Shown here one piece after another: positions 47,550 through 56,999 of a stretch of 64,000 bases of DNA. The stretch lies in the NCBI GenBank assembly GCA_022641835.1, contig CP048722.1:369728-433727 (forward strand), read 5' to 3'. Made by a program: the position numbers and the translations under genes. The notes under the pieces were generated by a model. It did no database searches and was not told the DNA's origin. It worked only from the letters and a program-made list of their open reading frames with translations. Origin of the DNA: Petasospora fabianii. Lineage: Eukaryota > Ascomycota > Saccharomycetes > Phaffomycetales > Wickerhamomycetaceae. Each line of letters begins with the position of its first letter. Position 1 is the stretch's first letter.

Positions 47550-49448
47550 ATGTCATCCTTCGAGAAGGATTCGTCCTCTACTGGTGGACATGTAACCCCT
47601 GTTCTGTCGCCAATAGATCAGAATGAACAACCGACTCCACCTCCAGCTACCCTTGATCGTATTGCTACAGGATCCTCCTCACGACTATCGCTGACTTCGT
47701 CCTATGAGTCAGATACCGAAGCTAATCTCCATCCTGAAATTAAACTTTTACAGGAGCAGGACGGCAGAAGTATCATTACCAGAAGAATCACAAGTATCAG
47801 AGATCAAATTGCAGATGACAACAGATCCATTCTGGAAGAAGAACGTGTGGCGAAGAATGATTTGGAGAAACGATTGAAGAGAGAGTTCTCCATTGAGGAT
47901 GCTCTGAGGCTCAAGAAGACCATATCACATGCACAGTCACGACTTTCTGATCTCGAAGAGAATGCATCCATTAGAAGACCTGCATCCACCATCGAGAAAG
48001 TGTTCACCAACACTTCCACAGGTACAGTTGACCTCCCACCCGATGGGGGTTATGGCTGGGTATGTTGTATGTGCGCTTTCACAATTCTGTTCTCCACTTG
48101 GGGAAACAATAGTGCCTTTGGTGTCTATCTTTCTTACTATATCAACAACGATGTATTTCCAGGCGCTACACGAATGGACTTTGCATGGATTGCTGGTCTC
48201 ATTGTCTTTTGTGCTCAGTTCTTTGCACCATTTGCCATGATTGCTGACCGAATGATTGGGTTCAAACTTACCATGAGTATTGCTCTAGTTGCGCATCTTG
48301 TGGGTTATATTTTGGCGTCATTTGCTACGAAGCTATGGCAACTTTATGTTTGTCAGGGAGTAGTTGTTGGTACTGCCTATTCATTTCTCTTTATTCCAGC
48401 TTGTACGATTATTCCAAACTGGTTCTTGAAAAGAAGAGCTATTGCATCTGGTATCTTTTGTGCAGGAACTGGTTTAGGCGGTTTAGTTTACTCGTTGTCC
48501 ATCAATGCCATGATTCAAAGGACTGGAGATCAAAGATGGTCTTTGAGAATGGTTGCTATCATCACCACTGTGTGTATGGGAGTGGCCATCTTTTTCATCA
48601 AAAGAAGAAATCCAATACCAAGACAACAAATCAACACACAAAACTTTGTCGCTAACGTAAAAGACATGCTCAGTGGCAAAGTGTTAACTAATCCACGTCT
48701 TTGGTATATCACTTTTTGGTTCTCTCTTGCCCTCTTGGGTTATAACATGACGCTTTTCTCTTATTCTTCATCTGCTACCGCTATGGGCATCTCTCAGCAC
48801 AATGCTTCTACACTTACCGCAGTTATGAATGCAGCACAGGCAGTGGGACGTCCAACAATGGGATTGGTGGCAGATACTTGGGTTGGACGAATCAACTATT
48901 CAATGATTCTCAGTATTGTAATTGTCATTCTTATTCTTGGCTTCTGGGTCTCAGCAAAATCCTTCTCAACACTGATTGCCTGTGGTGCCTTACTTGGCTT
49001 TACTCTAGGTGTGGGAAACGTTATGAACAGTGTCCTTATCGCTGATGCCTTCAAGCCCGATGAATTCGCTTCTTCTTGGTCCATCTTGAATATGGTAATG
49101 GCCTTCTTTGTTTTGTTTGTTGAAGTCATTGCTCTCGCTTTACGTGATGACAGTTTATCTAATCCATTCCTTTACGCCCAAGTCTTTGCAGGCTGTATCT
49201 TCACATTGGCAGTTTTGTTCTTATTCCCATTGAGAGAATCGAGTGTCCGTGAGCTACTGGAAAGACTCAAGACCGAAACAAATAGTGATATCAAGGTGCT
49301 AGAAGCTCGCAAGGAACTTGGTGTTGTACATGAGTCTGATGCAGAAGCACTTGAAGTCTTGAGGACAAAACTCGGGAACTATGAAAGGCTGCTTTCTCCA
49401 ACACCTCTTGGCTACTTCAAGCGCACGTTCTATCCAGTTAAGATATAG
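47550..49448 (+). CDS. MFS monocarboxylate-transporter-like permease (MCH/Esbp6 family)
   Basis: Major facilitator protein related to animal monocarboxylate transporters and the yeast Mch1-5/Esbp6 group, whose substrates are largely unknown (Mch5 carries riboflavin). The 632-residue protein has a 155-residue cytosolic N-terminus with a charged coiled coil (about 75-145), then the entry motif PPDGGYGWVCCMCAFTILFS and 12 helices in two groups of six, with the loop DRMIGFKL after helix 3 and GRPTMGLVADTWVG after helix 8. The C-terminus is a 70-residue hydrophilic tail ending YFKRTFYPVKI. The long N-terminus recalls Esbp6, but I cannot choose between subgroups. Confidence 0.87.
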   Translation: MSSFEKDSSSTGGHVTPVLSPIDQNEQPTPPPATLDRIATGSSSRLSLTSSYESDTEANLHPEIKLLQEQDGRSIITRRITSIRDQIADDNRSILEEERVAKNDLEKRLKREFSIEDALRLKKTISHAQSRLSDLEENASIRRPASTIEKVFTNTSTGTVDLPPDGGYGWVCCMCAFTILFSTWGNNSAFGVYLSYYINNDVFPGATRMDFAWIAGLIVFCAQFFAPFAMIADRMIGFKLTMSIALVAHLVGYILASFATKLWQLYVCQGVVVGTAYSFLFIPACTIIPNWFLKRRAIASGIFCAGTGLGGLVYSLSINAMIQRTGDQRWSLRMVAIITTVCMGVAIFFIKRRNPIPRQQINTQNFVANVKDMLSGKVLTNPRLWYITFWFSLALLGYNMTLFSYSSSATAMGISQHNASTLTAVMNAAQAVGRPTMGLVADTWVGRINYSMILSIVIVILILGFWVSAKSFSTLIACGALLGFTLGVGNVMNSVLIADAFKPDEFASSWSILNMVMAFFVLFVEVIALALRDDSLSNPFLYAQVFAGCIFTLAVLFLFPLRESSVRELLERLKTETNSDIKVLEARKELGVVHESDAEALEVLRTKLGNYERLLSPTPLGYFKRTFYPVKI

Positions 49449-49881
49449 TTTTTAATGTACCTGTTCTTCTGTTTTATGGACCAGCTCATGCTATAGTTAA
49501 GTCTGTGAATCGCTAGTATAATCGTCGCGCGTTGCGGTGCGTAGCGCGGGGCCATGACGTCCATTACATAATACCTAAGCAAGATTAGCAAAGAAAGACT
49601 GTCTTTTATGAGATTGACAATGTACATTAATACCAAATACCTGTTCTATAAGTAAGTACAACGCTGATAATGATCCCATCGGACCAGATCTTGTGCTTTG
49701 TTGTCTCGACGACGGTGACATGGTCCCGATTCGGAAAAATGTAAATAAAAGCTCCCCGGTTCGCGCACATCATGCGAAAGCGATTGAACTTTGAAACAAA
49801 CACTCCGTCTTCTTTTGAGAGTCTTCATCCACTGCTAACTAAATCATCCGGACTAGCTTACTCACTAATACTACCTAGACT
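49449..49881 (+). promoter_or_regulatory. Intergenic region with a CpG-rich patch
   Basis: 433 bp. A patch at about 49523-49552 (GTCGCGCGTTGCGGTGCG, then AGCGCGGGGCC) is far more GC-rich than its surroundings. The rest is the presumed promoter of the unrecognised gene at 49882. Confidence 0.4.
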
Positions 49882-50640
49882 ATGAGCTCCTGGAAAGACT
49901 ACGTTGATTTGCCCCAGAGCGCTTCTGCAACTCCGCTGAAGGTCCGGAATCCCATGATTGACAACATCAATCAAGGCGAAAGTCAAAGCAACGACAAGAA
50001 GAGAGCCCCAACAACCCCATTGACACCAACACTCGTACAAAGAAACATATTAAAGAAGCAAGTTCTTGATTGCCACAGCAGTGCACTTACTGAAGATGCT
50101 TCTCGAATTGAAGAGTTCAGAGCACCAACATCGGCACCGCGCATGAACAACGATCTGTCACCGGGCCCCAAGGTCTTCGAAGATCAACTTGAACACGGAA
50201 ACGATATATTTGAGGAGACCAATGGTTCACCAAGATCAAACAGAGCATCAATGGGTGCATTGAAAGACCTGCCCGCGCATATACAGAACAGTACACCAAG
50301 AATTACAGCGGGAATTAAACAAGTCGTCAAGGATCAGAAGAAGTCCAGAGTCCAAATGCTGAAAGCAAGTAGTAGAACACACGATATATCATTCACAGAT
50401 TCAGAATTCAGTGAGGCCTCGACAATCTCTGGTGAGACGCCCAATTACAAATTCCAAGAGAAGCTTGTATACTTCAAGAACGGTTACTATGTGGATGGTA
50501 TCGAAGACTCATTCGCTGAACTTGAGAGATCAGCAATCATCAACGAGAAGGAGATGGGTCGAATGAACTCTCTCTTAGATTTCATGAAGTTGGAGAGGCA
50601 GTTTGGTCTTCTGGATGATCAAACAGAGGAACAAGATTGA
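49882..50640 (+). CDS. Unrecognised 252-residue protein with Ser/Thr-Pro sites
   Basis: I do not recognise this protein. It is predicted mostly disordered, rich in Ser, Asn and Lys, with no signal peptide or membrane helix. Features seen: TPLK near residue 18 (a full CDK-type consensus), further minimal sites TPLTP, SPGPK, SPRSN and STPRI, and RNILKKQVL (residues about 54-62), which has the RxxL of an APC destruction box. The C-terminal third (YKFQEKLVYFKNGYYVDGIE to LLDFMKLERQFGLLD) looks helical and folded and is the likely conserved part. The ATG at 49882 is the first in frame (MSSWKDYVDLP). It is tail to tail with CAK1. A cell-cycle-regulated role is only inference. Confidence 0.72.
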   Translation: MSSWKDYVDLPQSASATPLKVRNPMIDNINQGESQSNDKKRAPTTPLTPTLVQRNILKKQVLDCHSSALTEDASRIEEFRAPTSAPRMNNDLSPGPKVFEDQLEHGNDIFEETNGSPRSNRASMGALKDLPAHIQNSTPRITAGIKQVVKDQKKSRVQMLKASSRTHDISFTDSEFSEASTISGETPNYKFQEKLVYFKNGYYVDGIEDSFAELERSAIINEKEMGRMNSLLDFMKLERQFGLLDDQTEEQD

Positions 50641-50826
50641 CGGATACCCCGGTGGTTTATAACACCAAGCAGACATTTTATAATGTACAATTTTGCTTGA
50701 TTGCTCGATGATTTAGTATAATGCAAGGTATAAATTATTTTGGAGCTGCTATACATATATAGAGAAGAGTGTCAGTCATCACTAAGATAGCGAGAAACAC
50801 GACGTAAAATATGAGCTTTTACACAT

Positions 50827-51849
50827 TTAACCACCGTGTTGCTGAATGCGTGTAAGGATATCCAAAGAAGACAATCTTTTCGAGGACTCAAAGACCATCA
50901 TATCCTTAAAGATTTCTTGGATGTAAGTTGGTGCACGTGGGAGAAGAGACTCAACGGGCTTGCTGTCCGATGATTCCAATTGGAGATTGCTGAAAGTTCG
51001 AGATTCCTTCGCCTCTGGCCAGGTCTCCAAAGTCGGAGTTCCAAATGATTCAAAGATCATATGCATGACTTTGAAATCAACAGCATCCTCAGCATCGAGT
51101 GCCGGCTTAACATTTTCACTGAATATGAGAGTCATGACAATGCCAAGCGCCCATATGTCAACACCATATGAGTAATTTGTTAAATGGAAGAGCAGTTCGG
51201 GGGCTCTGTAGATGCTCGTGGCGATATCGCAGATCTTGTGGTCCGGTTGTTCCTTACCAAAGTTGTCTGGGTACTGATAACTGATTCCGAGATCAATGAT
51301 TATGGGACGCTGTGGATCGTAGTCCTGAAACATGATATTAGCTGGCTTGATGTCTCTATGGATGATTCCCTTCTCATGGAGAAAGGCGAGACCACTGGCC
51401 AACCCCTTTACAATGGAGCACCCAGCCTCTGGACGCAAGTGACTCTTCCACTGCCTCGAACGTGGTGATAACTGTGGACTGTTGCTTTCCTCTGAACTTG
51501 TACGGGACATTGACGATACACTGATGGCAGCGTATGGGTTATAGCGAGAACCCTGTTGTGTGGCATTGTGACGGAGGAGATCGGTGAGCGTGTGCGGGTA
51601 ATAGGGGAACACCATCACCAAGTCTTCGAGATCACGCTCAAAGGAGTCGATCAAGTGTACAATGTGCGGGCAGTCCTCACTAGAGAGAAGCTTGAGTATT
51701 CTGAGCTCATCGCGGGAACAGTGGGGTGGCTTGTCTTCGTCTGGGGTCGTCACTTTGAGCGCCACGCTGCGACCAGTATCATCGCGTGCCTGGAAAACGT
51801 TAGAGAAACGGCTCCTACTGATGTGCTTCTCGTTGCTGTACCTGGCCAT
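50827..51849 (-). CDS. CAK1: CDK-activating kinase Cak1
   Basis: Monomeric kinase that phosphorylates the T-loop of Cdc28 and related kinases in budding yeasts. The ATG at 51849 gives 340 residues (MARYSNEKH). It shows the Cak1 hallmarks: no Gly-rich GxGxxG loop at the N-terminus (SRSRFSNVFQAR), an insert after FPYYPHTLTDLL, HRDIKPANIMF, a DLG in IIIDLGISY in place of DFG, and YRAPELLF. The segments LAFLHEKGIIHRDIKP, DISTxIYRAPE-like CDIATSIYRAPE and FGTPTLETWPE follow yeast Cak1 in order. It is divergent from GYP8 (203 bp apart). Confidence 0.9.
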   Translation of the reverse strand: MARYSNEKHISRSRFSNVFQARDDTGRSVALKVTTPDEDKPPHCSRDELRILKLLSSEDCPHIVHLIDSFERDLEDLVMVFPYYPHTLTDLLRHNATQQGSRYNPYAAISVSSMSRTSSEESNSPQLSPRSRQWKSHLRPEAGCSIVKGLASGLAFLHEKGIIHRDIKPANIMFQDYDPQRPIIIDLGISYQYPDNFGKEQPDHKICDIATSIYRAPELLFHLTNYSYGVDIWALGIVMTLIFSENVKPALDAEDAVDFKVMHMIFESFGTPTLETWPEAKESRTFSNLQLESSDSKPVESLLPRAPTYIQEIFKDMMVFESSKRLSSLDILTRIQQHGG

Positions 51850-52052
51850 GCTCAACTGAAGGACACTGTGAATGGCGGTACGCGTTACTTAGCGTTTGAG
51901 GATACCTGCCAAGGTGGGGGAACGCACGCGATCTCTTTATTGTTTGTTGGTCTCCACGCATCAGATTCGAGTCGCGTGGAGAGAACCTCCATCAGCCTTT
52001 AGCCGCCACCTCAAGCAAGCATCTTTCTATATATACCTAGAAAACTGCCACG

Positions 52053-53177
52053 ATGGCAGATGACTCCCACAAGGCCCAGAAGATCAATGCTGCACTGCGT
52101 TCAGCGGACCGCACAACTCTTCGAAAGCTAGCCACGACTGATGGAGGGCTGCTTTCTCAAAAGCATCGAAGGGGAGCTTGGCTATCTCTTCTTGGTGAAG
52201 GTCTCAATGATCTTCCCACAGCAGAGTCACTAGACTCACTGGAGCCACATCCAGAGGAATCGCAGATGGAACTTGATATCAATCGTGCACGTCCGTTCGA
52301 TGGGCATACCATCGACTTGGATAAGTTTAAAGCTCGATTGCAACGACTCATCTCACGTGTATTGCGTTTATTCCCAAAATTGTCATACTACCAAGGCTTG
52401 CATGATGTTGCTGCTGTCTTCTTGTATGTCTATGGCAATGATGAGGACTCTGCCTTCCAGTGCTTTGCCCTTATGGCATTGCATCACCTCAGAGACTTCA
52501 TGATGCCAACGATTAATGCCTCGGTTGCCATTGTCAAGCTTGTACCGGAACTAATGAAGAAATGGGACAAGAAGTGCTATGATAAGCTAATAATGGGTAC
52601 CTTGGAACCATTTTTCTGCCTCTCTTCTGTGATGACCATCTTTACACATGAAATCCGTGATGCAGAGACCCTCTCGCTCATATTTGACTACGTCATTGGC
52701 ACTGGGAATATCGGATTCACAATCTACTTGTACGACAGCTTGCTGATGGGAGAGTCAAACAAGATCTTGGAAAAGGTTACTCTTGAAGATGACATCATTT
52801 CTCGAGAAGACCTTGTGCACAATGCGCTCTCAAAGTTTATGTGTACACTCACTTTGACCGTTGTTCAATCTGCACTCAATGATGCTCGTGATCTAATGAA
52901 GATTGTCAAATTGATAAAGATACCAGGGTTTAGACGTCTAAACAGATTCAGTACGCTCAAGACTACTGGAGCTGGGAAACGACACTCGCAGTCAATTAAA
53001 GAGCTTGAGAGATTGCTGTCGAAGCAACTCGAGTGGGAAGAAAGAACTGACCCGATGGGGCTAAGTCATGTTAAAAACCTAGCGTCCCCTAAAACCGTAC
53101 AAGGAGCTCTGACAACATTTGTTGTTGTCGGTGTGGTAGGGCTTGCGGTCAGAGTGTGGTTAGAGAGAAGCAATTGA
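52053..53177 (+). CDS. GYP8: TBC-domain Rab GTPase-activating protein (Gyp8/TBC1D20-like)
   Basis: GAP for Rab1/Ypt-type GTPases at the ER. The 374-residue protein has a TBC domain (about residues 40-270) with the arginine finger in QMELDINRARPF (IxxDxxR-type) and the glutamine finger YYQGLHDVAA, both present, so it should be catalytically active. A C-terminal single helix (LTTFVVVGVVGLAVRVWLE, about 352-370) would anchor it to a membrane, as in TBC1D20. S. cerevisiae Gyp8 is longer (497). Confidence 0.87.
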   Translation: MADDSHKAQKINAALRSADRTTLRKLATTDGGLLSQKHRRGAWLSLLGEGLNDLPTAESLDSLEPHPEESQMELDINRARPFDGHTIDLDKFKARLQRLISRVLRLFPKLSYYQGLHDVAAVFLYVYGNDEDSAFQCFALMALHHLRDFMMPTINASVAIVKLVPELMKKWDKKCYDKLIMGTLEPFFCLSSVMTIFTHEIRDAETLSLIFDYVIGTGNIGFTIYLYDSLLMGESNKILEKVTLEDDIISREDLVHNALSKFMCTLTLTVVQSALNDARDLMKIVKLIKIPGFRRLNRFSTLKTTGAGKRHSQSIKELERLLSKQLEWEERTDPMGLSHVKNLASPKTVQGALTTFVVVGVVGLAVRVWLERSN

Positions 53178-53257
53178 TACACATGACTTGGTGTCATTCA
53201 TACTGAGATCTACAACTTTATCTTTTCGTCTCTTATGAATGTGTCATCTATCAACAT

Positions 53258-54970
53258 TCATAGCGAATTGACATTATAAATGAACACAGTCTCTGTACTC
53301 GTACCTTCCCAACCTCTATTACCACTTGCACTCATCATATATCTGTACGTTGGATCGAATTCAAGTTGTGAAATGGTACCACCATGATGACCTGGAACAA
53401 TCAAGAATGGGGTTCTTTTGTGAGCCTCCGAGTAGAGTCTTAGATCGTAAATTCTGATGTTATCATAAGAACCACAAATGACATGATCATGATTCGGCAA
53501 TGCCCTGACGGCAGTTACAGGACCAGAGACTTGTGGGAACTTCAATACCTTAGCTGGACGAGCATCACCATTCGAGAAAATTGGCATCTTAAGTGAAAAT
53601 TCTTCCACTGTGCTGTTTCTTCTACCAACAAAGATGGAATCACCACTGGCAGACCAACAAGCTGACATACACCATGGTGGTGTACCCTTCGGAGCTCTGA
53701 TTTTCAAAGCGGCGTGCTCGGCTCTAACATCCCAGACATAAAGTGAGCCATCAATAGCAGCAGACATGAAGATGTTTTCATCAATCGGTTTGGTCGTGGT
53801 GCCGTCGTTGTTGTTGCCGTCGTTGACTGCACCATCATCAGATGTAGCCACTGCAGCAGTCGATGTACCAGCGGCAGCTGCATCATCAGATCCAAATAGA
53901 GAATCCAAATCATCCTCATCACCAGATGGGGCTTGAAGTTTGATGGAGTCAATATCAATACCACCAGTTGGTCTGTACTGTATAGATGTGATCTGACCTG
54001 TAGACTCTGTGAAACTTCTTGTGGTTTTACCGGTGTTGAGATCCCACATATGAATCATCTTGTCCCAACTTCCCGACAAAAAGGCGTCCTGACGCTCGTT
54101 AAGTTGAAGGACAGAGACTGTATCTGTGTGTTTCTTGAAATGGTGGAGAATGGTACCTTCGTTGTGACGTACAGACTGTAGATTGATACCACCATTCGAC
54201 AAGCCACTCAGTAGCCAAAGACAATTCATCTCCACGGCTAAGGAGTATACCGGGGACAACTTAGGCTCGTATGAGTCTGTTTTGATAGTACTTCTTTTCA
54301 CAGGAAGCTCATTTTCCCAATAACCACACAAAGCACCACCATTTGAGATTAAATCGACAAGTGAATGCTTTTGAGCAGCGGTAAGCTGAACTTCACCATC
54401 AATTGATCCAAAGAAGTCATACCTTCTGATAAACCCATCATCTCCACCAGTGAACAACCATTTAGAGCTTCTAGAGAGTGCAACTGTATTGATTTGGGAA
54501 GCGTAGGGAATTGCAACTATGGGGCTCACATCGTAATTATCGGCAATTTTGGCCTTCATTGCAAGTTGACGTTGGTATTCCAGCAGCTTTGAGTCCCTAT
54601 CTTGAGCAGGGTCGGTTTCAAAGTCACCTAGCTTGGCTGTGTCTGATGAAGAATCTGCGGGGGCATCCGTTGTGGAGCTAATTGGACCTTCATCTTGGTT
54701 CTCATTGTCATTCTCATTGTCATTGTCGTTATCGTTATCGTTGTCGTTATCGTTATCGATTTCGTGTTCATTATCTTCATCTTCCACATCTTCATCACCA
54801 TCACCTTCAATCTCTTCATCGTCATTGTCATCTTCTATCGCATCGTCCTCGTTATCCTTCTCGAGGGCATCCAGCTCATCATCCTCTTCCTCTTCATCCA
54901 TCACCTCATCCTCGTCCTCCTCTGCGAGGGCAAGCTCGGTTTCCTTAAATATATCGTCCTCTGTGTCCAT
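53258..54970 (-). CDS. SPT8: SAGA subunit Spt8
   Basis: WD40 subunit of the SAGA coactivator that contacts TBP. The 570-residue protein begins with an extremely acidic tail (residues 1-130) that includes a run of Asp-Asn dipeptides, then YDVSPIVAIPYASQINTVA and a beta-propeller. Recognisable blades include LFTGGDDGFIRRYDF, FLSGSWDKMIHMWDL, MSAAIDGSLYVWDVRAEHAA and ICGSYDNIRIYDL. The order and the acidic N-terminus match yeast Spt8 (602). An Asp/Ala/Thr-rich insert lies between blades near residues 345-395. It is divergent from CAF16 across 218 bp. Confidence 0.92.
   Translation of the reverse strand: MDTEDDIFKETELALAEEDEDEVMDEEEEDDELDALEKDNEDDAIEDDNDDEEIEGDGDEDVEDEDNEHEIDNDNDNDNDNDNDNENDNENQDEGPISSTTDAPADSSSDTAKLGDFETDPAQDRDSKLLEYQRQLAMKAKIADNYDVSPIVAIPYASQINTVALSRSSKWLFTGGDDGFIRRYDFFGSIDGEVQLTAAQKHSLVDLISNGGALCGYWENELPVKRSTIKTDSYEPKLSPVYSLAVEMNCLWLLSGLSNGGINLQSVRHNEGTILHHFKKHTDTVSVLQLNERQDAFLSGSWDKMIHMWDLNTGKTTRSFTESTGQITSIQYRPTGGIDIDSIKLQAPSGDEDDLDSLFGSDDAAAAGTSTAAVATSDDGAVNDGNNNDGTTTKPIDENIFMSAAIDGSLYVWDVRAEHAALKIRAPKGTPPWCMSACWSASGDSIFVGRRNSTVEEFSLKMPIFSNGDARPAKVLKFPQVSGPVTAVRALPNHDHVICGSYDNIRIYDLRLYSEAHKRTPFLIVPGHHGGTISQLEFDPTYRYMMSASGNRGWEGTSTETVFIYNVNSL
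54701..54762 (-). repeat. Asn-Asp dipeptide repeat in SPT8
   Basis: Hexanucleotide-type repeat of GAT/GAC and AAC/AAT codons encoding alternating Asp-Asn and Glu-Asn in the acidic N-terminus. Confidence 0.85.
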
Positions 54971-55188
54971 TGTGGTGGCTGGCTCGGTTGTCAGGACAAG
55001 TTATGTCTGAGATAAACAAACTTACTGACTTCCTTGTTATATCTCGGTGACGTGCTCGTCTCGAAAAAGTCGTTGGTGGAAGATCAGCGCGACTTTTGGC
55101 TCAGGGGCGCGGAAGGTATAAGTTGGATACAATACTTTGTAGTTATTCTATCTATACTTCAATATTGTTAAAACAAGGTGATAGCATT

Positions 55189-56148
55189 ATGAGCAGTTCT
55201 ACTAGTGCCATAAAGACAGAACATCTTACTTACAAGTTTGCTAACAAGAAGGTTGGCCTTGCAGACATTGACATCGATCTTCCATGGGGGTCACGTTGTC
55301 TCTTGATTGGTTCCAATGGTGCTGGTAAGTCTACCCTCCTCAAGTTGCTTGCTGGTAAGACGTTGTCTTCTATGGGTTCAATTTCAATTGGAGGCAATGA
55401 CCCATTCAAGGGAGGTACAGACGCTTCGAGTATCACTACGTACCTTGGTACTGAGTGGGCGGCAAACCCCGTTGTAAGACGTGATATCCCAGTCACAGTG
55501 CTTATTGACTCTATCGGTGGAAGTACATTCCCAGAGAGAAGAGACGAACTTGTTGATCTCCTTGATATCGATCTCTCATGGAGACTTCACCAGGTCAGTG
55601 ATGGTGAAAGAAGAAGAGTTCAGCTTGCGATGGGGTTGCTCAAGCCATGGAAGGTACTTTTATTGGATGAAGTTACCGTTGACCTTGATGTTCTCGTTCG
55701 TCAAAGATTGCTATCTTTCTTAAAAAGGGAGACTGAGTCTCGTGAATGCTCTATTGTCTATGCTACTCACATCTTTGATGGATTGGGTAAATGGCCAACG
55801 CATGTTGTGCATCTTCAGAGTGGAAGAGTGATTGCTAACTTGAAATATGGAGAACAAATTGTCTACAGTTCAGGAGACAATGCAGATGGAAACGATGGAG
55901 ATAACATTCAACAGAGCATAGAGGATCCAATTGTGAGAATTGAAGATCAAAACTTGATCAAGATTCAACCTCTTCACAGTCTTCACCCTCTGGCGTTGGA
56001 ATGGCTTAGAGAAGATCTACTTTCAAGGGGAACGAGAGAAGAAGACAAGACAAGACCGAAATGGGATGATCTACAAAAACAGCTTTCCATGTACTTTGAT
56101 GGAGGTGACAGAGTTACTGGCTATTTTAAGACTACACGTTCGATTTGA
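55189..56148 (+). CDS. CAF16: CCR4-associated ABC ATPase Caf16
   Basis: Soluble single-cassette ABC ATPase reported to associate with the CCR4-NOT complex. The ATG at 55189 gives 319 residues (MSSSTSAIKTEHL); a 5' extension would need TTG. Walker A GSNGAGKST, the signature VSDGERRRVQLAM in place of the usual LSGGQ, and Walker B KVLLLDEVTVDLD with DLDVLVRQRLL are clear. IVYATHIFDGLGKWPTHVVH matches yeast Caf16, including the H-loop His. There are no membrane segments. An acidic insert after residue 225 makes it longer than the 289-residue yeast protein. Confidence 0.92.
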   Translation: MSSSTSAIKTEHLTYKFANKKVGLADIDIDLPWGSRCLLIGSNGAGKSTLLKLLAGKTLSSMGSISIGGNDPFKGGTDASSITTYLGTEWAANPVVRRDIPVTVLIDSIGGSTFPERRDELVDLLDIDLSWRLHQVSDGERRRVQLAMGLLKPWKVLLLDEVTVDLDVLVRQRLLSFLKRETESRECSIVYATHIFDGLGKWPTHVVHLQSGRVIANLKYGEQIVYSSGDNADGNDGDNIQQSIEDPIVRIEDQNLIKIQPLHSLHPLALEWLREDLLSRGTREEDKTRPKWDDLQKQLSMYFDGGDRVTGYFKTTRSI

Positions 56149-56999
56149 TTATAGTGTGAACGAGGCTGTCCTAGAGATATGATTACACGATTTACCTGAA
56201 ATAAACAATCTAATATGTATTGGGCCCATCATGTGAGTGTTTTTGTATACCGGCCATTCCGGTAGCTCGTGCCTATCAAGCCCTTAAAATCGTTTACTAC
56301 ACATTTCAGGCTGAGGACACAATAGAATGGTACCACATGGTGAGTGGTAGCATAGTACGTATGCGGCTCCATTTTCAAATGTACGACGATTATTGCATTT
56401 TCGCCCCATATTGAGATAGGAGAATTGATGAGACGATTATGGTGGTCGTTTGTAGTTGTGTATTACCCGAGACGCTATACTACTTGCCATTCTACGAGCC
56501 GTTAGGGAACTGTGCTCCCTCTCCCAGGAGGTGTGTCCCATAGCAACAACTACACAGCAACACTCAAATAAACGTCACCTCACCCCAGATTTCTGAAAGC
56601 CAAGGTAAGGCACCTAAGCTTCTCGGTCGGACTCGGCCAAGGCAAATCCAAGTTCCGAGAAAGAGAGAAGTCGCTCGTTCCTCGTAGAGAGAAAAAAAAA
56701 AAAGTTAAACGAGAGCGCGACACCTGCCCACCGCGAAACCGCTCGCAAACCGTACGAGCGCTCGTTTAGCCTTTCAACTGGAAAAATATAAACACACCCA
56801 TGATCCCTCTCTATCTCTTTAGTTTCCTTTAACTCTTGTCGTATCCTGCACCCACACACACGCCACCCCCTTCGTTCATTACCCGACACACCCGGGAAAA
56901 CATATAGTTTTCCAACTCCTCCTAGTCGCTACACTTATCACCCGGGATAAAAACCTCTCATCACCCACATCATCACATAACAGGCACGCGTAAATCACC
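56149..56999 (+). promoter_or_regulatory. ERG3 upstream region
   Basis: 851 bp without a gene. The distal half is CAF16 3' flank. In the proximal part, TCGTTTAG at 56762-56769 matches the S. cerevisiae AR1 element TCGTTYAG bound by Upc2 in sterol and anaerobic genes, and TCGTATC near 56839 resembles the sterol element TCGTATA. It is pyrimidine-rich from 56800 to the start, and ACGCGT lies just before the ATG. Confidence 0.5.
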
